A stretch of 41,890 nucleotides of DNA from Bacteroidales bacterium (GCA_017962175.1 JAGCVU010000193.1:1-41890), one strand, 5' to 3'. Positions 23,650 through 33,092 are shown, counted from the stretch's first letter. The notes: generated by a model not told the origin, from the letters alone. A program made the numbers and translations.

Positions 23650-25626
23650 CTACCCCATCGCCGGCTCGTCGTCATCGTCTGCAAAATCATCAAAATCTTC
23701 ACCATCGTTTAATGCAAACGCATCTTCGGCATGCGTTTCACCTGTGTAAAAACCTTCTTCGGTATCTTCTGAAACCACCTCAGTAATTGCAGGATCAGGT
23801 TCTACATTCAACTTTACTACCTGCGGCTCTTTTTGAGACTGCGGATTTATGGGATTACCGTCGCCATCAATTGCATCGGTTGATTCGGTGGTGGTAGTTG
23901 TAGTAGTAGTGGTGGTAGTTGTTGTGGTGGTGATTGTCACCGTTTGAGAATCTTCGGTTGAGTCTTCTTCATCTTCAAAATCAAGCGGAACAGCTGCACC
24001 AATGGCAGTGTCTTCCAAGTCTAAATCGTCAGGATGTTCTTCTACAATTTCGGCTTCAGTCTCACTATTCTCGGCACTTTCATCATCATAGAAACGAGCA
24101 AGAATATCCTCGTCAACATCAGATTCAGGTTCTACTGCAGTTTCGTCTTCCTCACCGTCTGATTCGTCGATTTCCATTTGTGGAATCTCAACTACCTCTT
24201 CTTCTGTTGTTTGTGTTTCCTCAACCAAAGGTTTATCCTCTTCAGATGACTTTTCTTCTTCTGAAGGTTGTTGTTCGTCTTCAGAAGGTTGTTGTTCGTC
24301 TTCGGCAGGGATAACCACTTTAAGCACAGCTTGTTCGTGGTTGTCATCGTCAGACTTATTGTCGTCGGCTGATTCTGTGGTGGTAAGGGTTACAACTGTA
24401 TTGGCTTCTTCGGTAGAAGTTTTAGTTTCTGGTTCTGTTTCCTTTTCTGTTTCAACTTTAACTTCGATTTTTGTTTCTGGTTCTGATTTTTCTTCAGTTT
24501 CGGTTTCACTCTTAAATTCAAAAGTGTCACCGTTTTCATATGTTATCACCTCTTTCTTTTTATCCAAAGAAGCAGGTTTAACATTCTCCTCCACATCGTG
24601 AGCAATAATTTCGTCGTCGGTAGGACCCTCAACCACAATAGATTCGTTGTCGTCAACCACTACGGTAACTTGGTCAACATTGTCGTAGGGCGAAACTTCT
24701 ACTTTAACATTCTCAATTTCAGCGGTTGCAAGTTGCTGGTTGGGAATTTCCACCTCGATAATTTTTTCTTGAACAAAATCATCGGCAAACATCTCAAATT
24801 CAGATGCTAAGCACCACATTCTGTACCAGATACGAAGAATGATAAACAATTGCTGAATAAAAAACATGGCTATAATGCCAAATGTTGTTGACATTCCAAT
24901 CTTGTCGAATGTGAGTTTATACAATATCAAAGTGAGAATAGGCACTACTAAAAGTAAGAAATAGAGGAAGTAAGTGCGTACAAAGTGATTGAATACAAAG
25001 CAAGTAGCTTTCCAAATAGCCTTAATAACACGGAACGAACGAACCATTTCCATGTAGCATTTTGCGTAGTCGGAAATCATCATAAGCAATACGGCAACAG
25101 CCACAAAAATAAACGCAGTAATACCGTAAGCCCAGAAAAGTCGTGTTTCGGAAACTACTTCCACATTGCTGAAAATCAAATAGGCAACACCAAATAAAAG
25201 CACAAACGCTACCACTTGCAATGCAATCATAATAACATCACACAGCAAGAAACGGAAGAAGTTGACACCAGCACCGGCAAAAAATGTAGATACTTTGAAA
25301 CTTTCCAAATTATATGTGCGAATAATGCCACCGGTTAAAAACACCTTCAACACCCAGAAAATGAGCGTTATCCACAAAAGTTGGTAAACCATTGGAGATA
25401 TATCCCAAGAATTGAAATTTACCAATTCGCTTATTGTGGTGTAATTGAGAGTTTTAGCCATTGTTTCGCCTGACACATTGCCGGTAAGAGCCGATTTAAG
25501 CGAAAATAAAAACGGAACAGCAAGCGAAAGTGCCAAAAGCAGAGTAACTGCATAGATAAGGAATATTACCTTAGGATTGCGCAGTGATGTTTTAAAACCT
25601 CGGGTGTATGCTTTTAAAATGTTCAT
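23650..25626 (-). CDS. Six-TM membrane protein with long acidic disordered tail
   Basis: A 658-residue protein. The first 280 residues contain six membrane spans (about 20-42, 82-100, 128-152, 163-185, 218-237 and 247-268) in an arrangement seen in uncharacterised Bacteroidota membrane proteins. The remaining 380 residues are highly acidic and low in complexity, with Glu/Ser/Val-rich blocks, a tandem DEQQPSE repeat, and a run of fifteen Thr near residue 585. The end is very Asp-rich (DGEDFDDFADDDDEPAMG). The tail is probably cytosolic if the odd N-terminal loop (FKTSLRNPK) is inside, but this is not certain. It follows the M1 peptidase by 24 bp. The function is unknown. Confidence 0.75.
   Translation of the reverse strand: MNILKAYTRGFKTSLRNPKVIFLIYAVTLLLALSLAVPFLFSLKSALTGNVSGETMAKTLNYTTISELVNFNSWDISPMVYQLLWITLIFWVLKVFLTGGIIRTYNLESFKVSTFFAGAGVNFFRFLLCDVIMIALQVVAFVLLFGVAYLIFSNVEVVSETRLFWAYGITAFIFVAVAVLLMMISDYAKCYMEMVRSFRVIKAIWKATCFVFNHFVRTYFLYFLLLVVPILTLILYKLTFDKIGMSTTFGIIAMFFIQQLFIILRIWYRMWCLASEFEMFADDFVQEKIIEVEIPNQQLATAEIENVKVEVSPYDNVDQVTVVVDDNESIVVEGPTDDEIIAHDVEENVKPASLDKKKEVITYENGDTFEFKSETETEEKSEPETKIEVKVETEKETEPETKTSTEEANTVVTLTTTESADDNKSDDDNHEQAVLKVVIPAEDEQQPSEDEQQPSEEEKSSEEDKPLVEETQTTEEEVVEIPQMEIDESDGEEDETAVEPESDVDEDILARFYDDESAENSETEAEIVEEHPDDLDLEDTAIGAAVPLDFEDEEDSTEDSQTVTITTTTTTTTTTTTTTTESTDAIDGDGNPINPQSQKEPQVVKLNVEPDPAITEVVSEDTEEGFYTGETHAEDAFALNDGEDFDDFADDDDEPAMG
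23887..23931 (-). repeat. Codon run encoding fifteen consecutive Thr
   Basis: Fifteen Thr codons in a row, using ACC, ACT and ACA in mixed order. Because the codons differ, replication slippage of a pure triplet is limited; the run looks kept at protein level, perhaps as a flexible or glycosylated linker. Confidence 0.8.
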
Positions 25627-25650
25627 TATATGTAGATTATTAAGGTTTTA

Positions 25651-27657
25651 CTAAGCAAAAAATGCAATTGATTGAAATAAGTTTTCGATCCAGAATAGGA
25701 ATTTTACAGTGTATTTCCACGCCGGAGAAGTTACGCTTTCGAGCGAATAAGAATTGTTTACAAGATTGATGTCGCAGTAGTTTTTGCCTTCAGGGTCAAT
25801 CTGAGCCGAAACAACCTTTTGCGAAGATGTTACCACAAATTCTTTGCAACGTCCACGTCCGTCCCAAGTTAATATATGTGTATCACCGTTTTCAAATGTA
25901 ACAAGCACTTCAACAGGCATTACCATTGTGCCCATACGCTGTACAAATACCGACGATTTGTATTCACGAGATTCTTCGTTGTCGTTTTTGAAAATCTTGC
26001 CAAAGCCATCGTCGAAAAAGCCCTTGATACCATTAACGCTCGATTCGTTTTTGATGGAAGTAACCTTGTAGTCGCAAACTTCATCGGTTTTGAGCATCGA
26101 ATTAAAATACCAAGTGTAGCCTTTTTGGATTTCAGGATTAGAACTTGTAGCAGCAGCCTTGTTGACACAATTTACAAAATCGCCGGTGCAAGGATGTTGA
26201 AACTGCCATTTTTTGTAATAATCTTTCATCGCCTTGTAAAAAAGCTCCTCGCCCATCATACCCTTAAGCGATTTGAGCATTACCATTGGTTTGGCATATG
26301 CCATAAATTCATAGGTGTAGGTGGGATATTTCCAGCAAAAGTTGTCTATCACACCGATAGCGGGATTCTGCCATTGAGTATATGTAGTGCGATAATATTC
26401 AGAAACATTAATGGGCAAACCAAATGCATTCACCATAGAACCATTGCCATAATACTTGTCCATAATTTCCGACTCGAAAAACGAAGCCATTCCCTCGTCG
26501 AGCCAAGCCTCCTCAAACTCGTTGGTGGCAACTACTGATTGAAAATAGTTGTGTGCAAATTCGTGAACCACAATCTGTTCGGGTAGTCTGAAATTTGAAG
26601 GCATATGTCGCAATGTGGCAGTGGTAAAGAGCATAGGATATTCCATTGCAGCAGCACCGGTAGCATAAAAAGGCACGTCGATGATTGTGATTGACGGATA
26701 AGCATATTCGCCCACATTTTGCTCCATAAATTCCATAGCATTTTTGATAGCAGAAATATAACGTTCAGCTTGTCCACCGTGTTCGGGAAGATAGAGAAGG
26801 CGAATGCCTTTTCCTTTCCAACTATCTGTCATAGACACAAATCGCGGAGATGCCGCCCAAGCAAAATCTATTACATCATCGGCATGAAAAACGTATGTGT
26901 GCGAACCGTCAACGTCGGTATAATCTTTAAGCAAAACGCCAGTGGCGCCCACTATGAATTTTTCGGGAACGGTTAAACTAACATCGTAAGTGCCAAAGTC
27001 GGCGTAAAATTCTGAATTATAATGATATTGATGACAATTCCAACCGCCGTATCTACGTCCGCGCATTCCTGCCGGTTCGTAAACACCGATTTTTGGAAAC
27101 CATTGTCCCACCATATAAAAATCGCCACGTTCGTAGCCACTACGTGCAACAATTCTCGGAAGTTTGGAAACAAACGTAATCGAAAGTGAAATTTCCTTGC
27201 CGGGAAGTATCGGATTTGAAAGTTTCACCATCATCACAGTCTGGTCGGCTGTGTTACGGTCGTCGGGTTGTACATAGTGAAGGTCGGGCAATAGCAAATC
27301 GCCGTCGGAGGTAACCATACGCTGAATATCAATGTATCCCCAGTCGCTACTGGGAACAGTGTCGGTAAAAGGCTGATTGCGTTCCACAAAATATGTACTC
27401 TGTGAATTTTTGAATGCGTTGAGATATGTGTGAAACATAAGTTCACGCACAGTATCGTTGGTGGTGTTTCGCCAAAGTAAAGTTTGCGTGGCAGTAATCA
27501 TCTTGGCGTCAACATCGAGTTTGGCGTTGATTTCATACGACGCAATCCGACTACTGCGAGCCGGTTCAGACTGAAAATCGGTTTGCAGATCTTGATCTTG
27601 CGCCAAAGCCGCCGTAGACATTAAAAATATGGCGGATATCAGTATATTCTTTTTCAT
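25651..27657 (-). CDS. M1 family aminopeptidase, secreted
   Basis: A 668-residue metallopeptidase with a signal peptide (MKKNILISAIFLMSTAALAQ). The M1 zinc motif is HEFAH (365-369) with the third ligand Glu388 in EEAWLDEGMASFFE (spacing 18). The substrate-binding exopeptidase motif is GAAAMEYP (334-341), the M1 GxMEN equivalent. An N-terminal beta-saddle domain (residues 40-260) precedes the catalytic part, and a C-terminal beta domain follows. Members cleave N-terminal residues from peptides; in the periplasm or on the cell surface this would process imported peptides. The membrane protein 24 bp downstream is likely co-transcribed. Confidence 0.9.
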   Translation of the reverse strand: MKKNILISAIFLMSTAALAQDQDLQTDFQSEPARSSRIASYEINAKLDVDAKMITATQTLLWRNTTNDTVRELMFHTYLNAFKNSQSTYFVERNQPFTDTVPSSDWGYIDIQRMVTSDGDLLLPDLHYVQPDDRNTADQTVMMVKLSNPILPGKEISLSITFVSKLPRIVARSGYERGDFYMVGQWFPKIGVYEPAGMRGRRYGGWNCHQYHYNSEFYADFGTYDVSLTVPEKFIVGATGVLLKDYTDVDGSHTYVFHADDVIDFAWAASPRFVSMTDSWKGKGIRLLYLPEHGGQAERYISAIKNAMEFMEQNVGEYAYPSITIIDVPFYATGAAAMEYPMLFTTATLRHMPSNFRLPEQIVVHEFAHNYFQSVVATNEFEEAWLDEGMASFFESEIMDKYYGNGSMVNAFGLPINVSEYYRTTYTQWQNPAIGVIDNFCWKYPTYTYEFMAYAKPMVMLKSLKGMMGEELFYKAMKDYYKKWQFQHPCTGDFVNCVNKAAATSSNPEIQKGYTWYFNSMLKTDEVCDYKVTSIKNESSVNGIKGFFDDGFGKIFKNDNEESREYKSSVFVQRMGTMVMPVEVLVTFENGDTHILTWDGRGRCKEFVVTSSQKVVSAQIDPEGKNYCDINLVNNSYSLESVTSPAWKYTVKFLFWIENLFQSIAFFA

Positions 27658-27699
27658 CGTGTATGGTTGTTCAATTTATATTTTCGCAATACATTATGT

Positions 27700-27753
27700 C
27701 AAAACTACTTTTAAAAAGGTAACTACCTGACCATTATTATTTAGTCAAATGTA
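27700..27753 (-). promoter_or_regulatory. Two candidate -7 elements upstream of the M1 peptidase gene
   Basis: TAGTTTTG (27707-27700) and TACATTTG (27753-27746) on the minus strand both match TAnnTTTG; leaders would be about 36 or 82 nt. The -33 partner is weak for both. The remaining 27658-27827 interval holds no open frame of note. Confidence 0.4.
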
Positions 27754-27827
27754 AAATTAACTATTTTTTTTGAATCAACGGCAACAATTCTTTAAAAAAA
27801 ATTAGCCATAAAAGAAAAAAAATCGCT

Positions 27828-30686
27828 TTACATCTGATACGTCAATAAAAACCGAAACTCGTTTTTAGAAAACATATTGGTAATCAATGGTTTTGCAAAC
27901 GAAAAACCCAACGAAACCATATTAGGAATGCGCAAAATATGAATATCACCTACCAAAGAAAAACCTGCCGAACCATATTGATACCATTCACCAAACACGT
28001 CAGACTCGGCGGCATCGCCAAAAATAGAGCCGCGAATACGTTTAACCCAAACAATAGCAGGAATACCCACATCAGGATATCCAAGTGGAAAAGCATATTC
28101 GCCGCTGAGTTTGGTCATCTCGTGACAGCGGGTAGCATAATAGCCTCTAACCTCGGCATCGGTATCGGCAAAAAGATATATTTTGTTGATATTATAGTTG
28201 CGAATCTGTCGCATAAAAGTGGATGTGACAGTAAGCGAATTTTGACGAAATAGTCCCGGAACAGTAGCAGAAACCACACTTTTGAATTTTGAAGCCTGAC
28301 GACTATAACCCACAGTCTTCATGGCATCCAACTTCAACGAGAATCCCAATGTAGCTTTGAAATCACGATGAGCAACGGCTCTACCCAACGAATAATTGAG
28401 CGTGCTATGTATTACATTAAAATTGCCGTTACCTACTTGGTAGTAACTTTCTGTAATTTTGTTGCTTACATCATAATGACTTATTTGTGCCTCAATATTG
28501 AGTTTTTGCGAATAATTAAATCGAGAAAAATTAAAAGGAAATGACACTGAGGCGTTTACAATCTTAGTTTTCCAATAAACGTATTGTTGATATAGTTGTC
28601 CCCTATTGTTGCGAAAATAGTATTTTTCGGCATCGTCAGAAAAACTTGCAGATAAACCCAACACGGGATAAAAACCTGAATATGTGGCTCCTACAGTTGT
28701 ACGCCAATAGTCAGCACGAATATGATATGTTTTGTTGAGATACAACGAGAATGTTTCTAATGTGTTTTGCGAATATATAGTGCCACCCATAGTGCCTGAC
28801 GAAAAATCGGGCATCCATCCGTAAACCCTTATCAAATCGTAAAAGGGCAAATATTTCTTCACTTTGAATTGAGGAATGTCACCACCGGTTGATACCGAAG
28901 TTAAATCGAGACTTTTGGCGGGTTCATATTTTTCCAAAGGTTTAAAATACTCTAATTTACAAGGTTTTACATCTGATTGTGACACTCCGCCGTTGTCTAC
29001 GATTGTGGCAGAGACAATATTGGCACCCGTTGATAAAAAATCACTATATATAAAGGTGTGTCCATCGGGCGATAAATCGGGTTGCGATGCCGAATATTTG
29101 CGCGAAGTAATCATATTGCAATTTCCCGAGGCGATATCCAATGCCCAAATATTAGTGATACCAGAAAAATCGGAATCGTAGTAAATAACATTTCCAGCTG
29201 GACAAATAGTGTTAATAGCCTCGTCGGCATAAGGTTTCACTTCGCGACTCGTGCCCGAAACTATATCAAAAATCACCACAGCATTTTGGTTGTGATAATT
29301 GGAAACGGCAGCCAACTCATTGTTGCTTAAAAATTTAAGTGAACGAAGATACTCACCAGACTGCAAATCTATCTGCTTAATTTTTTGCAACGATGATATT
29401 CTCTTGCCGATTCGCTCGGCCTTGAAAATACACAGCGACACCTTGCGACTTTTGTCAAATTCTACAGCAGCAATCATTTTGGCGTCGGGCGAAATAGCCG
29501 GCGAAAAATATCTTCCCCGATGGGTTAATCTGTAACGACAGTGTGTGTCAAAATCATATATCGCGATATCAGAAAACGAACGAAGTGTCCACCGTTCGTC
29601 GGGAACAGAAGTAGCCCAAATCATTTTTCCTTTAGCAATATCGTAAGATGTGGCATCGGTTTTAAACAACTCTTTTTCCTTGCCCGAAAGCGTAACCGAT
29701 ACCATTTTGTTAGGCTCTGTTAATGTGTACTTTAATGCCACAAATGTGGTGTCATTTATAAATCGAGGATACGAATAAGATTCATATCTGCGGTTATGTT
29801 TTTGGGTAATTGTAGTGGCATTGGTAATGTGGAGCGAATTGATTCTTTGTGAATAAAAATTGCGCAATTCGTTCATTGTCTGCTTATAATTATTTGTAAG
29901 GTTTACACCCGAAAAATGCTTAAACGAAGATCCGAACGCCCACGGCCAAAATGTATACCACGACGAACGACGCACAGTTTTGCTCCACACATCCACTCCG
30001 GCAATACGTCGCCCGTGTGTAACAAGGTGATAACCAAGTTCGTAATGATTGGGCAGATGATTGCGATAAGAACCGTTTACCATCTTGTCGTAAGGATAAT
30101 TTTTGGAGCGTGAATCCAAAATAGAAGCCGTAAGCAGTTCAAACGATGACAATCGTCCACGGCCACAAGTGGTAAGAATTGTTTCAGCATACACTGCATC
30201 GCCCTCAAACCACCAATTTGGCACCGACATACGCATTGCACTACGTCCGTAAGCACCCATAAAAATACCCGACAACTTGGTAAATCCGTGATTAGTAGCC
30301 TGAAACTGAACCATATGGCGAGTTTCGTGTACTGCAAGATTCTGATACCACTCGCCTATTCCAATCGAATTATTGTTAGAAGGCAATGAATACCAATACA
30401 TTTTGTAGGGAAAAAGCGTAACATAGCCGTTGGTAGTAAGCGCCGACGACGACATTACAATAGGTATACGCCTTGGATTGGCTGGCAAAGAATTTTCGTC
30501 GGCTTTTAAAAACTGTTCAAACGAACCCGCCACACGATTTAAATCGTGAGAATTAATATCCCTGTCGCAGATGATTTTGGCGTGGGGTGTTTTTACCGAC
30601 ACCCATTTGGTAGAAAAGGGATGTTGCGCACTTACGTTAATGCACAGAAAAATACAAATAATTAATATAAAATACTTTACGCGCAT
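27828..30686 (-). CDS. Outer-membrane protein: metallopeptidase-like, TolB-like propeller and beta-barrel
   Basis: A 952-residue multidomain protein with a signal peptide (MRVKYFILIICIFLCINVSAQ). Domain 1 (about 35-285) carries a gluzincin-type zinc site: HETRH (120-124) and a likely third ligand Glu161 in NWWFEGDAVYAE. Domain 2 (about 290-590) has repeated TolB-like strands (ISPDAKMIAAVEFDKSRK, LSPDGHTFIYSDF). Domain 3 (about 620-952) is a transmembrane beta-barrel (aromatic alternation, end FLLTYQM) of the BamA/surface-antigen style. The protease would thus be tethered to an outer-membrane pore. It is encoded 21 bp downstream of ftsE on the same strand. The substrate is unknown. Confidence 0.82.
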   Translation of the reverse strand: MRVKYFILIICIFLCINVSAQHPFSTKWVSVKTPHAKIICDRDINSHDLNRVAGSFEQFLKADENSLPANPRRIPIVMSSSALTTNGYVTLFPYKMYWYSLPSNNNSIGIGEWYQNLAVHETRHMVQFQATNHGFTKLSGIFMGAYGRSAMRMSVPNWWFEGDAVYAETILTTCGRGRLSSFELLTASILDSRSKNYPYDKMVNGSYRNHLPNHYELGYHLVTHGRRIAGVDVWSKTVRRSSWYTFWPWAFGSSFKHFSGVNLTNNYKQTMNELRNFYSQRINSLHITNATTITQKHNRRYESYSYPRFINDTTFVALKYTLTEPNKMVSVTLSGKEKELFKTDATSYDIAKGKMIWATSVPDERWTLRSFSDIAIYDFDTHCRYRLTHRGRYFSPAISPDAKMIAAVEFDKSRKVSLCIFKAERIGKRISSLQKIKQIDLQSGEYLRSLKFLSNNELAAVSNYHNQNAVVIFDIVSGTSREVKPYADEAINTICPAGNVIYYDSDFSGITNIWALDIASGNCNMITSRKYSASQPDLSPDGHTFIYSDFLSTGANIVSATIVDNGGVSQSDVKPCKLEYFKPLEKYEPAKSLDLTSVSTGGDIPQFKVKKYLPFYDLIRVYGWMPDFSSGTMGGTIYSQNTLETFSLYLNKTYHIRADYWRTTVGATYSGFYPVLGLSASFSDDAEKYYFRNNRGQLYQQYVYWKTKIVNASVSFPFNFSRFNYSQKLNIEAQISHYDVSNKITESYYQVGNGNFNVIHSTLNYSLGRAVAHRDFKATLGFSLKLDAMKTVGYSRQASKFKSVVSATVPGLFRQNSLTVTSTFMRQIRNYNINKIYLFADTDAEVRGYYATRCHEMTKLSGEYAFPLGYPDVGIPAIVWVKRIRGSIFGDAAESDVFGEWYQYGSAGFSLVGDIHILRIPNMVSLGFSFAKPLITNMFSKNEFRFLLTYQM

Positions 30687-30707
30687 TACAAAAGAAAATT
30701 AAAATAC

Positions 30708-31382
30708 TTACAAACGAACAATATCGTTGCCGCTGATTTTGTAACCGGTATGCTGAAGACCTGCAAACACGGGTTCATCGTGGGTGGCAACAATTACAGC
30801 CGCACCCGACTTTACCGACTGATGAAGAAGGTCGGCAATATGTGCTGCACTTTCTTGGTCGAGATTACCGGTAGGTTCGTCGGCAAGAATCAGTTTTGGC
30901 TGATGTACCAACGCACGAGCAATGGCAACTGTTTGACGTTCTCCGCCCGAAAGATTGTGAGGAAACACCTGAGCCTTGTCGCCCAAACCGGTTTTCTGCA
31001 ACACCGACATTATATAATCTCTCTGATTGCCATCGGTTTTAAAGTCTAACGAATCAAGCACAAACTTCAAGTTGTCAAACACAGTTTTGTTATCAAAAAG
31101 GAGATAATTCTGAAACACAAGTCCCAGTTGGCTACGCAGTTTCGACACCTTGCGAAAAGGAAGACCCTTTAATTCAAAGTCGAGCACACGCGCTCTTCCC
31201 TGAGTAATAGGCACATCGGCATAGATAGAACGCAGAAGTGTTGACTTGCCAGAGCCTACAACGCCCTCCAATGTCACAAAGTCGCCCTTTGACACACTAA
31301 ATGATATATTCTTCAATAAATCAGCGCCATTGCGTTCAATGGTCACATTCTGATACTCTACTAAATTATGTTCTTCTAACAT
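30708..31382 (-). CDS. ftsE: Cell-division ABC ATPase FtsE
   Basis: A 224-residue ABC ATPase. Walker A is GVVGSGKST (40-48), then FQNYLLFDNKTVFDNLKFVL (Q-loop), signature LSGGERQTVAIARAL, Walker B LILADEPTGNLD and switch ATHDEPVF. The sequence fits the FtsE/LolD class, and the RKVSKLRSQLGLVFQ segment favours FtsE, which with FtsX controls peptidoglycan hydrolases at the septum. ftsX is not adjacent, as is usual in Bacteroidota, where the two genes are separated. The Walker A Ala/Ser of typical FtsE is replaced by Val-Val, a minor change. A LolD-type assignment remains possible. Confidence 0.8.
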   Translation of the reverse strand: MLEEHNLVEYQNVTIERNGADLLKNISFSVSKGDFVTLEGVVGSGKSTLLRSIYADVPITQGRARVLDFELKGLPFRKVSKLRSQLGLVFQNYLLFDNKTVFDNLKFVLDSLDFKTDGNQRDYIMSVLQKTGLGDKAQVFPHNLSGGERQTVAIARALVHQPKLILADEPTGNLDQESAAHIADLLHQSVKSGAAVIVATHDEPVFAGLQHTGYKISGNDIVRL

Positions 31383-31400
31383 ACTTTACTATTTTGCCTA

Positions 31401-31431
31401 CAAATGTAAAAAAATATTTACAAACAACAAT
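31401..31431 (-). promoter_or_regulatory. Candidate promoter of ftsE and the outer-membrane protease
   Basis: ATTG (31431-31428), a 19-nt spacer and TACATTTG (31408-31401) on the minus strand, one mismatch from consensus; start near 31394. Confidence 0.55.
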
Positions 31432-31492
31432 TATTTTGCTAAAAAAAATCAATATAAAGTCTACAAATAATCGGCTACATACATTTTTTTCG

Positions 31493-31500
31493 TATATTTG
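31493..31500 (+). promoter_or_regulatory. Candidate -7 element of the DUF389 gene
   Basis: TATATTTG matches TAnnTTTG; start near 31507, leader about 15 nt to the ATG at 31522. It excludes the longer frame that begins at 31498. Confidence 0.5.
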
Positions 31501-31521
31501 TACAAAAGACAAAAACTGATT

Positions 31522-32850
31522 ATGAAAAAACTAATACAGAATTTTTTAAAAAATTATTTTCTCATCAACAAAGACCTCGAAAGCGAGAAGGCGATAACAG
31601 AATCAATTACCAAAGGCATATCATTCAAAGGCACAAACCTCTGGATTTTGATTTTTGCAATATTCACTGCCTCGCTCGGCTTAAACGTCAACTCCACGGC
31701 GGTAATCATAGGCGCAATGTTGATTTCACCACTTATGGGTCCTATCATTGGTATGGGTTTCGCAGTGGGAATCAACGACTTAAAACTATTTAAATCTGCA
31801 ATTTTCAACTATGGTGTGGCCACAGTAATAAGCATACTCACAGCCACATTATATTTTATGCTTTCACCGTTTGACGAGGCTCAGTCAGAACTTCTTGCAC
31901 GCACCTCTCCCACCGCCTACGATGTTTTCATAGCAACATTTGGCGGAGCCGCCGGCATTATAGCATTGATATCCAAAGACAAAGGAAATGTAATTCCGGG
32001 CGTAGCAATTGCCACTGCACTTATGCCACCACTTTGTACTGCAGGTTACGGAATAGCAATGGGCAACATTTACTTTTTTGCAGGAGCGTTTTATCTATAT
32101 TTTATCAACACCGTATTTATTTGCGCCACCACTTACGCCGGTGTTAGGTTTATGAAATTTCATCAAAAAGAAATGCCCGACTCTATGGCTACCAAAAGCC
32201 GCAGAATAATGGTGGCAATAATGATCATCACTGCAGTGCCTTCGGTGTTTCTTACTTACAATCTATTTAGCGACAATACTTTAAGGCGAAACATCAAACT
32301 TTTTATCAAAGAAGAACTTGATTTTATAGGCACACAAGCCATATCGCACGAACTTGACACCGAAAACCAAATTCTAAAAGTAGCTATAGTGGGCAACGAA
32401 CTTACTGCCAACGAAATAGCACATGTAGAAGACAAAATGCGAAAATACAACATCGAAGATTATCACCTAAAAATAATACAAGGCGTTCAGAGCGACAGTC
32501 TTATGCGAACCAAGACCAAAAGCGAAACTGCCAAATACGCCGAACAATTCAACGAACAAGCTATCACCATCAAAAACCTTCGCGACAGACTACAACAATA
32601 CACTCAGTATCAAGATATTACCAAAGAAATTGACACCGAAATAAAAATTCTCTTTACCAACGTAAAAAACACCACTGTGATTAACAATTCGCAGGAACAA
32701 TCAGACCAAACTGAAGTGTTGGCGGTAGTTGAAATAGCACCAGAAACCAAGATGAACAAAACAGATATGCTCAAACTGCGTGAATGGCTGACACAACGAA
32801 TCAAAGCCGATAGCTTGCGCATAATCATCACCAACAACATATGTAATTAA
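31522..32850 (+). CDS. DUF389 family membrane protein
   Basis: A 442-residue protein with an N-terminal cytosolic stretch and six or so membrane spans between residues 35 and 250. It has the DUF389 signatures NSTAVIIGAMLISPLMGPIIGMGFAV, FGGAAGIIALISKDKGNVIPGVAIATALMPPLCTAGYG and FINTVFICATTYAGVRF. The last 190 residues form a soluble, charged domain with a coiled-coil stretch (TAKYAEQFNEQAITIKNLRDRLQQY). The family is widespread, sometimes called TIGR00341 or hydrophobic-domain protein, and its transport substrate is not established. It stands alone with its own promoter. Confidence 0.88.
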   Translation: MKKLIQNFLKNYFLINKDLESEKAITESITKGISFKGTNLWILIFAIFTASLGLNVNSTAVIIGAMLISPLMGPIIGMGFAVGINDLKLFKSAIFNYGVATVISILTATLYFMLSPFDEAQSELLARTSPTAYDVFIATFGGAAGIIALISKDKGNVIPGVAIATALMPPLCTAGYGIAMGNIYFFAGAFYLYFINTVFICATTYAGVRFMKFHQKEMPDSMATKSRRIMVAIMIITAVPSVFLTYNLFSDNTLRRNIKLFIKEELDFIGTQAISHELDTENQILKVAIVGNELTANEIAHVEDKMRKYNIEDYHLKIIQGVQSDSLMRTKTKSETAKYAEQFNEQAITIKNLRDRLQQYTQYQDITKEIDTEIKILFTNVKNTTVINNSQEQSDQTEVLAVVEIAPETKMNKTDMLKLREWLTQRIKADSLRIIITNNICN

Positions 32851-32855
32851 AAAAA

Positions 32856-32883
32856 AGGGTTCTGTAATTTCTTACAGAACCCT
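32856..32883 (-). terminator. Strong terminator of the tiny lipoprotein gene
   Basis: A 12-bp perfect stem (AGGGTTCTGTAA with TTACAGAACCCT) with loop TTTC. On the minus strand it runs into eight T, so it ends the small minus-strand transcript; from the plus side it lies just after the DUF389 stop and can also slow that transcript. Confidence 0.8.
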
Positions 32884-32936
32884 CCTAACGTCAATACTGT
32901 TATTAAGTTTGATGGTTGTGGATCAGTACAATGCCG

Positions 32937-33002
32937 CTAACTGCAGGCCAAGCCTATTAAAACAAATGCGGCAAACAATAACAATGCATAACTCCTTTTC
33001 AT
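32937..33002 (-). CDS. Tiny 21-residue lipoprotein-like peptide
   Basis: Read on the minus strand: MKRSYALLLFAAFVLIGLACS then TAG. It has a basic N-terminus, a hydrophobic core and a lipobox-like GLAC with Cys20 (the -3 residue is Gly rather than Leu, so the match is imperfect). Only two residues, Cys-Ser, would remain after signal peptidase II cleavage. A purine-rich AAGAAG lies just before the ATG. A consensus promoter lies upstream (33061-33092) and an intrinsic terminator downstream (32856-32883), giving an RNA of about 200 nt. After TAG the frame stays open for about 28 codons into the terminator, which I take as chance. It could be an entericidin-like lipopeptide, a signal-peptide-derived pheromone, or a remnant. 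Confidence 0.55.
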   Translation of the reverse strand: MKRSYALLLFAAFVLIGLACS

Positions 33003-33060
33003 CTTCTTATGGTTTTGGTTGATTAATACTCTTTATTAATAATAATTACTAAAATCGAGC

Positions 33061-33092
33061 CAATATTAAAGAATAAAATTTAAATTCTCAAA
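33061..33092 (-). promoter_or_regulatory. Promoter of the tiny lipoprotein transcript
   Basis: TTTG (33092-33089), a 20-nt spacer and TAATATTG (33068-33061) on the minus strand, one mismatch from consensus. Start near 33054, leader about 52 nt. Apart from this transcript the 32851-33263 interval is AT-rich and holds no other convincing gene. Confidence 0.6.

Noticed and set aside
23887..23931. Triplet run as a phase-variable microsatellite
   Set aside because: The codons are mixed (ACC/ACT/ACA) and slippage would keep the frame, so on/off switching is unlikely.
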